Shown here piece by piece: positions 44,805 through 56,600 of a stretch of 64,000 nt of DNA. A program made the translations under genes and the position numbers. The DNA lies in the NCBI GenBank assembly GCA_016081115.2, contig JABTTQ020002842.1, forward strand, positions 496,001 to 560,000, written 5' to 3'. Position 1 is the stretch's first letter. Each line of letters opens with the position of its first letter. The stretch comes from Rehmannia glutinosa. Taxonomy: Eukaryota; Streptophyta; Magnoliopsida; Lamiales; Orobanchaceae. Below the pieces are notes generated by a model. It saw nothing but the letters and a program-made list of their open reading frames with translations, did not search any database and was not told the origin of the DNA.

Positions 44805-45429
44805 AAATTGTGATCAAACCTCCACGTACAATTAAATGAGTTAGCTAAATATCAAATTAAGTTGAATGATCTCTTGATTTGATTTATTGCATGAACAAGT
44901 TTTTTTGTGATGTTCCATAAATGAAAGTCTATTTCTCTCAGAAATCTTTTTAAATTATAAGTTAAAATTGAAATAATGATATGACATCAACCAATAACTA
45001 TTACTTTCAAGAATTATAGTGTAATGCACTTATACAGACTCATATCTAAACTTTATGCTAATGGAATCCCTAGTTTAGAATGGATGGGCTTTCCATTATT
45101 GTTTTTTCAACGCTTTACAATTATTATTTTCTTCACAAAATTGTGAATATATTGCCCCACTTTTCTGGAAAAAAAGACAGGCTTTTACACTTCCCAGTAT
45201 TTTTTAGACAAAATTACGCTCCCACAATTTTTTTGGACGTTTACCCTTCTGCCAAAATTTCCGGACTTTTTTACGTTGTTGTTTAATTGTTGTTACAAAT
45301 ATATTTCTTCTAATCAAATTTCAGTGAAAAAATAAAATTTGGCCCCATTAAATAATCCATTTTATACTCAAAATCTCATAAATAAAAAGAAATATAAACA
45401 TAAAACGATACATATTAAAACCAAACAAA
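44805..45429. other. AT-rich intergenic stretch
   Basis: No coding frame, RNA gene or transposon end is recognised. Confidence 0.4.
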
Positions 45430-45900
45430 TTGAAAAATAATATAGAAACAACATGAATAAAAAAACATAATTCAATTTTTGATCCAATGCATGAAAACAT
45501 AAAAAAACATGGAAACAACCAAGAAACAATATAGAAACAAATCGAAACAATATAGAAAATACTATATGAGCAAAAAGAGCTTAAAAATAGGTAAAAATTG
45601 TATTTAAACATCGAAACTAAAATGGAAACAACAAAAAATATCGAACAATATTAAAAACGGTATGAAAACAAACCGGAAACAACGTGAAAAATATTAAAAG
45701 CACCACATGAATAAAAGAGCTTAAAAGTAGATAAAAATATATCTATACATTGAAAACTACATGGAAACAAAAAAGAAATTATTAAAACAACAAAGTATAA
45801 ATATTATAAACAACAATAGAAATAACATACAAAACATTACATGAACAAAAACATCATAAAAAATAGGTGAAAGTTATTTTGAAACATTGAAACAACAAAG
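45430..45900. repeat. Degenerate A-rich tandem repeat, about 135-bp unit
   Basis: The phrase ACATGAATAAAA-GAGCTTAAAA, followed by GAAAC-AACATGGAAACAAC, recurs near 45451, 45561, 45701 and 45835. The spacings are roughly 110, 140 and 134 bp. AACAATATAGAAACAA words fill the units. Confidence 0.6.
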
Positions 45901-46225
45901 AAATAAATTTAAATAACATCGAAATAATATATATAATATATAAAAGCAATACAAAAAAAAAAAAACGTAAAAATAATCAAAAAAATTATGCAAGAGCGTA
46001 AAAAAGAAAAATAATAGGTATAAAAATGATAAGAGTGTATTTTGTGGTATTTTTATAGGAAAGTGACGAAGTATGGCAATTACTCTATTTTTAAGGTATC
46101 ATGCATCAAGCGGAGATAGAGGCCATATTAGGCTCATATCAAGGCATGTCTGCAGTCCGACAATGTTAAAAAGTACAAAAAAATCTACATATAACTTAGA
46201 TGGTTTTTTTTTTTTTAGTTTGTTT

Positions 46226-46559
46226 GACCTACGTGTGATCATCCACTTATATTATAGTATATTCAACAAATAACATCTTCTAGTATTTATACTAGGATAA
46301 ACTATGCTTTATAATCTATGTGGGATGAAGAAAAAACCTTTCAACTCTCCTTACATAATTTCCATTCGTGTGGCCAATTGCGTGTATTAATTTCTCACTC
46401 ACCGAAATTCAGTTTTGAGAAACAAAAATACCATGAACATATACTCCTAATTTAGATTAATAATTTAATATTTAATTCCTCTAGAATTAAATACTTATCC
46501 ACCGAAAATTTGGTCAAAATCGGGCCGACGCCCACTTTATCAAAACCAAATTTCCAATA
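46226..46559 (-). repeat. LTR1-related 3' LTR fragment of element E
   Basis: The reverse complement begins ATTGGAAATTTGGTTTTGAT and follows LTR1 (2767-3050) to GTATAAATACTAGAAG and GATGATCACA. It carries a 50-bp insertion, with TTCATCCCACATAG, before the TATA region. It breaks off at a poly-T tract. Confidence 0.8.
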
Positions 46560-46570
46560 ATCCCCCACAT
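46560..46570 (-). promoter_or_regulatory. Polypurine tract of element E
   Basis: The minus strand reads ATGTGGGGGAT directly before the LTR, the classic copia polypurine tract. Confidence 0.8.
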
Positions 46571-49030
46571 TAGTGGAAATTAATGCATGTATGAATGCGA
46601 CACACAAACCAGTCCTCAAAAGACAATATTGCATCCAAAAAGGTAGCTTGTGACTTTGAACCTTCCGTAGTCAATACCATTGGTACATCGACGGCTTAGT
46701 GGACGTAATGCCTTGAACTATTCCTCCGTGGTGTATACCGAGTCAATAGTATTAACACAATAAGGTTTCAACACTTTCTGTTCTCATGTTTTGTGTCCAT
46801 TTCGACCATGGACACCTCTTTTCGATTTATATGTTTTATTTTGAGGTGGCCCACACTAATCACTTACATAGGTGATCTCTATCCGAGTATCCTACCATTC
46901 ACAACCTTAACGAGGTGTAGGAATCATTAAAAGTCAGATGACTTAGCCTCACCACAACTTTGAAGGTGTTTCAACACTTATTATTGCTCTCTATGGATGG
47001 GTTGAAATATTGTTTCCAAATGTTACAACATAAACTTTATAGTTTATTTTTCCCAGCGAACCAAGTTCTTGGGATCTCCAGTCATTATGGTTGGGTTTTC
47101 AGTATGATGGTTATTTTACTTTGTTGACTTTAAGCCCGTTCCTCTAGCAATTTACACAATTGATCTCGATTCAGCTCTATCGTGAAAGGATCTGCAAAAT
47201 TGTATTTTGACTTTACATAGTCAATTGACATCACACCATTTGAGATCAACTTTCTAACGGTATTGTGTCTCCGACGAATATATCGAGACTTACCATTATA
47301 TATATTGCTATGTTCCCTTCCTACTGTCACAATGAATCATCACAGAAGGCACATGCTTTCTCCAACATGGAATATTTTTCAAAAATTTTTGAAACCACTC
47401 TGATTCTTCACCAGCTTTATCGAAAGCTATAAACTCAAATTCCATGGTGAACCGAGCTATACATGTTTGCTTCGTGGACTTCTATGTTATTGCACCACCT
47501 CCAATGGTGAATATGTATCTACTAGTGGAATAAGAATCTTTCGAATCTAAAATCCAACTAGCATCATTATACCCTTCTTCAAATAGAGGATATCTCGAGT
47601 AGTATAGCCCATAATCCAGGGTATACTTCAAGTATTTTTAACACCATGGTTAACGCTTTCCAATGCTCATGGCTTGGATTGCTCATGAACCTACTCAACA
47701 TATTTACAAGATATCCTAAGACTGGACGTGTACAGTTTATGATGTACATTAGACTGCCTATTATATGTGAGTATTCCTTCTGAGCCATTGGTTCTGCGTT
47801 ATTAGCAACCAGATTTACACTTAAATTAATGGACTTTTTTACAGTGAACTGTCAAAAGCATTGAATTTCTTGAACACTTTCTCCAAATAGTAGGATTGTG
47901 ACAAGATAATTCCATCAGGAGTCTTGCTGATTTTTATCCCTAGTATTACATCAGTAGTCCCCATATCCTTCATGTTAAAGCTCCTCTATAAAATTCTTTT
48001 AGTTTCCATGATAGTATCATGAATACTGCCCATAATCAAAAAATCGTCTACTTATAAACAACCAATGACAAATGCTTCGATGTCCCTTTGACATATACGC
48101 ATTTATCACTCCATATTGTCAAACTTAAGATGTCATTATTTTGGAACTTGTTTGATCCATAAAATGATCTTATTAACTTGCACACCTTCTTTTCTTGACC
48201 GAGTGCAACAAACTCTTGAGGTTGTTCCATGTATATTTCACCATCTATTTCTCCATTCGAAACACCATCTTAACATCCATTTGATGAATCTCAAGATTGT
48301 GCAAAGCAATGAATCGCGAGAATCACCCGAATAGATGCAATTCTCGTTACAAGAGAATAGGTGTCAAAGAAATCATATCTTTCTTTTTGTTTAAAGCCTT
48401 TCGCCCACAAGCCAGCTTTATACTTATCAATAGTTCAGTTGTTTTATACTTCTTCTTTAGGATCCACTTTGTTCTAAAGGCTTATAACCGGTGGGAGATC
48501 AACCAACTCCCACATATGATTTTGCATAATGGACTCGATTTTACTATTGAAGCTTTATACTAGAGCGGAGCATCCGGACTACTTAGATCCTCTTTAATCG
48601 AGTTCACTCACCATCTAATATAAATGTTATGAAGTCCAGTCCAAAGGATTTATCCACCCAGGCCTCTTACTTCGTCTTAGTTCTTCACCATTCAATATTA
48701 AACTAATTGTTCATTAAGTGTGACGGTGTTGTACCAAGTGTTGTTCCACATGTTATAACTCAAGCAACACCTCCAAGAACATGCAGAATATCCGCAATCG
48801 TTCCAGATGTTATTACACCAAGTAACACCTTCAAAGAATATTTGAATACATTTGTTTCTTGAAATTACATCTATCATTTCTTTACAAAGATAAATATTCT
48901 CAAAAAATATAGCATTCCTTGATTCAATTATGATACCAATTGTCATTTTGGATTTTTTCGATGTATGTGCCATAAAATGATATGCACTATTGTTAAGTGC
49001 ATAACCTATAAAACACAATCGACCATTGTA

Positions 49031-50400
49031 AGAGCGATATGAACAAGAACACCAAGAGAAGATCACATATTGAGATAACCAACATGTGGATCTAGCAAGG
49101 GCAAGAGCAAGTATGGAAACCTGCTTCGGGCTTGCGAAAGACGAAAAATGTACAATATGGATTACCTTTGGGTAAATTAGATGTTACGAGTGGATCGATG
49201 AATCATCGAGGAAATAGCCCATCAACACCATTCATGAGTCCTAATGGTATACCGATTTGAGTGAGATTTTCCCAACACGTCTAAATTCTCCCAAGATTAT
49301 AGATAGGTCTAAAAATCTTTGCAGAATTATGGCAACCGCCATAATGATATACAAGTACAAGTCCATCATATCCAAATCTAGATGGAACAAATGAGTGAAT
49401 ATCATAAGAAAATTTTTGAAATCCTTCCAATATTCGTAAAATTGTCAAGAACCGGAGGACAAACCATGTTCATCCAAAGGACAAGAGACATAAATTTTAA
49501 TCGCACCCTATTTACACTAAAATGGAAAACCAACTAAAGTTGTAAGACGCATGACAGAAGATGAAAAGCTTATTGCTATCATCAAAATAAATTTCGTCAC
49601 AATTCAGAAGTACTGAATATGGAGAAGATAAATTAATTTTGATGATCTACATGACCTTGAAGAATCCTTTTTGTAGGATTGGGAGTTGTAGATTTAATGA
49701 CAAATCAACTACAATAGTAACTCAAAATCACCAAGTTCCACCTCCACTACCAATGGTAAATCCCAACGTATTTGAAAGTTCAGTTCACATCATCTTTGAT
49801 GAACTAATGCCACAGTGGAGATATTAGAACAAGAGAAAATCATATAGATTTGGTTGGAATCGAACAACGTTCAAAAGGCCAAATATATAACATACCATAC
49901 GGTTAGACCATTTTCAAAGAAAGACTTAGTTCAAACCGGATAACATATGGTATGTGACTTTTGTAAGTATGCCCTATTAAGTTTATCGGCTAGAAACCTG
50001 GCATGATCCCTTTAAGTATCTAAATTGAGACTTGATCTAAGTAGGTGTGACAATTCCACGAACAAAATAGGTGACTAAATGAGGGTCCCCATACACTGTG
50101 AAATCTGAAACTAATTGATTAATTAGCCATATTGCAATGGATAAAAATTGCCACTTTGCGAAAAATATAGAACTATAACTGTTAACTTCTAAAAAGATAC
50201 AGAGCTAAAAATGCTTCCTTACCATAAGGGTAAATTGGTCAAGGACTAATACTACAACTATAATAGTTACGGGACTAAAATTGTCAATAACCAAAACATA
50301 CAGACCGTTTTTGCAATTTTTTTAAGTTAGGTATTCATTTCACCTACCCCATAATTAATTAGTGCTTTGCTTTTTATTTATTAAATGTAAATGTTATGTG
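49031..50400. other. Intergenic stretch upstream of the desulfhydrase gene, unrecognised
   Basis: Short frames such as 49639-49827 (plus strand) have protein-like composition (SSVHIIFDELMPQW), but I recognise no family. The part 50080-50300, with AAAATTGCCACTTTG and GGGACTAAAATTG words, looks like a decayed transposon end. Confidence 0.4.
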
Positions 50401-50410
50401 ATGTTAAGCA

Positions 50411-50420
50411 TATAAATAGG
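50411..50420 (+). promoter_or_regulatory. TATA box of the desulfhydrase gene
   Basis: TATAAATAGG lies 225 bp upstream of the first ATG. With a usual 30-bp distance, transcription would start near 50443. The leader contains a direct duplication, TCAATTCACAAGTGAAA then TCAATTCACAAG, at 50452-50480. Confidence 0.6.
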
Positions 50421-50635
50421 CTCCTCAATTCAACATCTGATCATCGGTAAATCAATTCACAAGTGAAATCAATTCACAAGTATTAAGTGAAGAAAGAAAC
50501 CGAGAGCAATCGGTAAAGCAATTCAAAAGAGCGAGAGTATTGTAGCAATAGTCAAGTGTGTTTTGCTCTCAAAATTGTGAGTTTACTTATAACATTTGAG
50601 TATTGAAGAAATATTTCAAATATCCTAGCTTCCGT

Positions 50636-50848
50636 ATGTTTTCTTTTTATCTCTCTTTTACGCATTTACACCCGTATTACCCGACATTTCAGACAAACAA
50701 GCCAGATATCAAAAATCTCCTACCCTCTTGCCTTCCGATGGATTCTAAGGAGCCCGACTTCGAGTTTCTAACCAAGAAGCCTTACGTCCCGCCTTCATGG
50801 GCAGCCCACCTTAATCACGTGCCTACTCACATCTTTTCACTGGGCCAG
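50636..50848 (+). CDS. DCD: Desulfhydrase exon 1
   Basis: The first ATG after an in-frame stop at 50597 is at 50636. The first 34 residues are rich in Phe, Tyr, His and Pro with few acidic residues, so they may act as a targeting peptide. A second ATG at 50738 precedes the conserved [13 protein letters not shown] and could start a cytosolic form. The donor is CAG/GTATAC, phase 0. Confidence 0.85.
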
Positions 50849-53602
50849 GTATACTTTTTTCCTTTTTTAAAGATTCAATTATTTTATTAATTAGTACTCT
50901 GATTTTGCATTCATTGAGTTTATGGTTGAATTGTTCTTTTTTTCTTGGGTGGATTATGGCATATAGTTTCCGACTCCAATCCACAAGTGGAACCTTCCTA
51001 ATTTGCCTAAAAACACCGAGGTTTATCTCAAGGTAATTATCATGCTTCTCCATGCTCATGCTGTGTATGTACAAACTACTAGAAAAATCTGTCGGTTGTA
51101 TAAAATAACTAATAAATATATGTATATATCGTTGTATGTAAAATTAGTAATATTTAACAACCAAATATAAAACTATTGGTATTTACCTACAATGTTTATG
51201 TTTGTAATTTGAAAATTGTTGGTGATTTGTCAGTAATTAGTTGGTATAATTTGGGAGAAGACAATATTTTTTATTTTGTAGGTAACTGTAAATTTAGTGA
51301 CATAATCATTTATATATCGATAGATTTTGTCGAGAACCGAAAGATTTTTGTAATAAGGGAATTTTGCGAACACTATAAAAGTGGTTAATACATAGGCTTG
51401 CCACACAAAATTAAACCTTATATCTATGTTATTAATTTCTCCCAGTACTATGGTGTGTAAATGGTTTACAAGATTACTTAAATACAAAGCCTATAATCTC
51501 AAACTTTCGAAAAGTTACACTCTTTACAAAATTTCTCAAGCAAAAATACAAGTGTTTTAAAAAGGTTGAAAGATTGTTTCCAAAAAAACTAGAACTTTTA
51601 GTGAATGATATATTATAAAAAAAAACTAAAAGTAGTTGAGAATTAGAAGTTTGTAGTGTTTCTGTGATAATCTTAAAAAGTAGAAACACCTTATAAGCTC
51701 CTACATCTTATAAGATGTTTTAGAGCTTATATGATGTTAGATCTTATTTTAAAAATAAGTGATTAAAGTGTTTGAATAAAAAAAAGACGTTTTCGACTTT
51801 TAGATGTTAGTAATTGCTATTGTAATTAAAATAATCAAAATTAAAGGAGGTTGTTGAAATAAGATATTATTTTGAAAATAAGTTGGGATTTCCCAATATT
51901 TTTAAAAACGACTTATAAGCTCCTAACATCTTATTTTAGGAGTTTATAAGATTTTTTTAAATGTACCAAACAAATTTAAACAACTTATAAACTAGCAAAC
52001 ACCTTATAAGATGTTTTGAAGAGTTTATAAGCTCAACTAAACACCCTATAAGTTGTTTTTAGAACAAAAAAGTAGAATAAGTTAAATGATATTGTTTGGT
52101 GAATACTAGCTAGTATATCGATACAATTACATAAATTTATATAAGCATATTTACTTCTTCAATAACATATAAATATATAAAATACATGTATATATATATA
52201 TATATTGGTTGTCAAATATTAATACATCTATTTAAAATTATAAATACGAAATTACTCATATATTTATTTACAAAACACATATGTAGATATTTATAAATAT
52301 ATGTTTATTTGTGTGTTTTTATAAATCTACATTCATAGATTTATAGATTCGTGAATATATGAAGATAACAATACATGTGTACATATATTATGTGCATTTA
52401 TATTTGCAGCTATAATATAATAATTATACGATTATATATTTTTACTATATAATATGTATATATTAATTCCATATGTATATATTCAATTGTATATTCATGA
52501 AAAATAAAAATATGAAAATACACACATATATTATGTGCATTTATAACTGCAAATATGTAATATATATATATATATATATAGGTTATATAAAAGTCGAATA
52601 TATATTCATAAATATTTAATATATACTAATAAATCTATAAATTATTTATGCGTATATCTACATATGTTGTATTCCACTAATATAACAAAATATATAAAGT
52701 ACATATATAAATATTTATAAAAACAATTTATTTATATATTAGTACAATTATTTTAAAATATGTATAAATATACTTATGTAATCATAAATATATGAATATA
52801 TACATATACAATTATATATATAATATATATGTACTTATATATTCATTCAAGTTTTTATTAACATTTAACTTATTTATACGCACGAATATAAATATATGTA
52901 TGTATGTATATATAAATATATGTATGTCACTATAAAAATTTGTTGTTTATTATAATAAATATATGTCGGTAGAAGGCTTAACGATAGATTTACCGATGGA
53001 AAAATCCGTCTTGAAAAACTTCATCGGTAAGCCTTGCCGACGGAAAATACTTCCATCGGTAATTAATGTTACCAAAGACAATTCCATTAGTAGTAATTTA
53101 TATAATTATGTGGTGACGGATTAGCCTACGTAGTTCCGACTTAATTTCGAACGAGCACCATTGTTAATGTCCGACGGGTCTAGTCCATTGGTAGAGATAA
53201 TTTTTTTTAAAGTTACTGACGGAATAATCCGCTGGTAATTAAAGAAGAAGAAGAAGGGGAGGCACGTTGGGATGGTATGTAGTAGATGGTGGTTGTCGGT
53301 AGTTGGGGAGGAGGGAGGGAAACGAAGAAGCAAAACTGTAATATATTTTTTAAGGCAATAATATTTTTTTCGTCCACTAAGTGAACGAGTTTAGAGATTT
53401 AGTCCACACTTATAGAAATTTTTGAAATTGGTCCACTAAGTATAAAATTCGAACTTTTAGTCCATTGACCACCTACAACGGGTAAAAGTGATCTCGCATC
53501 CTATGTGGAATTTGTTTTTGCTTTTTTAAGGAACTTTATTTTGCTTATAGGGCATTCTATGTGGCATTTTGGAGGAAAAAATGTATTTTCAATGTAAATT
53601 AG

Positions 53603-53639
<37 letters not shown>

Positions 53640-56600
53640 ATACATTATGATTGTGAATAAAATGTTAATAAAAATAAAATACTTTAATTGGATAAATATA
53701 TTCGAAATTATAAAATAAAACAATTATGTCATAAGTTTAAATTGCTTATTAATATTAGTATTTTTAAAATACAGGACTTAAAATATAGAAAAGTATATTT
53801 AATTCAACTAGAAATAAAAACTTATTGTGGTAAAAAGAAAATAAAAAATATTTAAATATTACTCTTTCATTATTAAAAAATAAACTTCGATAAACTTAAA
53901 AATTATAACAAAAATAATAAATAAATATATATTGAAAAATCTAATATTGGAAATGAGTATAAATTATTACTTTAATTCAAACTTTAAGTAAATTTAAACT
54001 ACAGAATCTTACTAATTGATACAGCAATTTATGTCTAATATTTCAATTACTTATTACAAAATCTAAATATTGTGATTTTATATTCAAAAAATGTTAAACT
54101 TAAAATTAAATAAAAATACAAAAAGAAACTTCCCCAAAATCCTCGAAAACAATTTAAAAGTTGTGGACGAAATTGACGAATTAAAAATGTCAAAACAAGT
54201 TTTGCCTTGTAAATTGGATAGAAAATGTTATGAAATAAACAATTTTTTTCATTTTATAATCTCGAATACATTTATCCAATTTTAATATTTTAAATTTTTT
54301 TAACATTATTTTATTTTTCAGGAAATTTTTTAAAATTATTTTGTGTTTTTAAAATTAATAAATAATTTAAATATATTATGTAAACTATTTTTTTATTCAT
54401 AATCATAATGTATCTTATATTTTTTTATCTATTGAAAATACATTTTTTCCTTCCAAAATATCACATAGGATGCCATATAAGCAAAATAAAGTTCCTTCCC
54501 TAAAAAAAACAAAAAACAATTTTCACATAGGATGCAGGTCACTTTTACCTGTTATAGCCGGTCAGTGGACTAAAAGTCCGAATTTTTGCCACTTAGTGGA
54601 TCAATTTCAAAAATTTCTGTAAGTGTAGACTAAATCTCTGAACTCGTTCACTTAGTGGACGAAAAAAATATTTTTGCCTTTTTTTAATACAAGATCCTGG
54701 AATGGGTGGAATGAGGTGGGACTGGTGGGATTTTATTCCATTTCAATAACCTAGGTTACAAATGTTCAACCAACTGAGCTACAATCAATTCCCAACAAAA
54801 TTTCGTATTAAAAAACACTAAAAACTATTATATTTTCTAAGCTATATATGAGCTGCCAATTGCTTTTTGAGTGCATAAATGATATAAAGAAAGTAACTCG
54901 TAGGGAAAACAATAAGAGGTGGTCTTATATATATGAGACCACCTTATGGACTCAAGTTCATGAGATGGATCCTACAAAATATAAAAAATATAATTTTTTA
55001 TTGGTTTGGATTTAGGTAAAATATATTAATGAGACCGTCTCATACAAGTTTTTCAATAAATCGTAAAATCTATAAAAATTCTTATATGGATTTATACATA
55101 TGTGTGTATTTATATATTAACATATTAACAAATGTAGATATAGATATATATATATATATATGCATATTAGTAAATATATTATATATTATTCACCAAAAAA
55201 TATATATCAATGATATATTATATATTTTATATTTATGAATTTGTATGTAGATACGTAATAAAAGAATAATTTTCCAATATAAATATATTCCAAGGTAAAA
55301 AAATGTCCAAAAGAACTTTTGCTTTTAAATAAAATCAAAAGCAGAGTTATAAATTTAAAACACCATATGCCTTTGAATTTTAATTAAATATTTTGGGGAT
55401 AATTTTAGAATTGGTACCTCAAGTAGTCAGTAGACATATATACTTTTTTTTTGGTACCTTATGTTCTCAACTCATCAAAAGTGATCATTAATGTTCATTT
55501 TTTAATTGTTTTTGGTATTGATTACAACAGTTAAAGATTGGTAAAAAAGGTGGTACATATATTGTCCTCATTTTCACTTGTATTTTTATTTATAAACCAT
55601 TAAATCCTCATGTAATCTGGGGAAAAATGTAAAAACATTAAATTTGTTATGAAAGAGATTATGTTTTATATCCTTAATTTTAATAAAAATCTAAAATCAA
55701 AACTTCTGGTCCCGAATAATTTTAAAATCACGAGACCTTCTTTTACATCCATTATTTTTAACAACATGCTTAATCTTCAATTGAATCGAAAATTCAACTA
55801 TAATTATCTTGTAAAATTATTAAGAATAAAATAAACTTTATATTTCTAATTGGTAATTAATACATTAATTATTTTAACTATTTATTAATATATTTATATA
55901 ATATATTTATATAATAAATTAAAATTTATAATTAAATATTAAATTAAACTTTATTATTAAACTAAATTATATTTTTAATTCGTAACTAAACCATTGTACT
56001 TTAAGAATAAAAAAACCCCAAAAAAAACCTTTTCTCACTGTAACTTGAAGTTTCTACTAACAAAAAAATGATTTATAATAGCATGTTTAGGAACCTATTT
56101 GAAATTGACTTTTAGGTATAGAAGTCGATTTACGAAAAAATTAACTATGTGTTTGGTGATTATATTTAAATGGACTTATAGAATATTAAGTTACATCTCC
56201 AAATGTCCATTTTGGACAGGTGCAAAATTTATGAGATTTGAATTTCATTTATACACTTTTGCTTGATGGACATTAAAATGTATTTCTACCAAACAATTAA
56301 TAATACCTATAAAACTTTATGAAAAGTCCATATATTCAAAAGTGCATTTCATAGATGAACTTGTATTCCAAGAGTACTTACAGACATATAGTCTTTGGTA
56401 AATCACTTTAATTCTCTGCTGCGGGAAAACTGCTACAAATACGTTATGTAGTGTTTCACAAATAATGTAACTTTTAGTACCAAGTAGAATGAATCAACAT
56501 CAATATTTTTTATTCATATATTCAATCTAATGATCTGGCAATGAAATTGTGTACTTCTGTATAATTTAGTTTGAAATATAAATACATACCTATGAGTTCA

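Larger units (their letters stand above)
46226..49030 (-). mobile_element. Copia element E, second copy of family F
   Basis: On the minus strand it has the integrase end (48900-49030, GYALNNSAYHFMAHTSK), hinge (48600-48900), RT (about 47850-48330, MEQPQEFVALGQEKKVCKL) and RNase H (47130-47790, KSRYIRRRHNTVRKL and [16 protein letters not shown]). A 550-bp 3' untranslated region, polypurine tract and LTR1-type LTR follow. All frames are broken, and the YVDD is disrupted near 48040. The element is cut off at both ends. It shows what the complete 3' end of family F looks like. Confidence 0.8.

Noticed and set aside
50603..50635. Longer start of the desulfhydrase reading frame at 50603
   Set aside because: The codon is TTG. 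The first ATG in this frame is at 50636, and an in-frame stop lies at 50597.
51071..51095. CACTA-like start ACTACTAGAAAAAT
   Set aside because: The first base is changed and no subterminal repeats or opposite end were found. It is too short to call.
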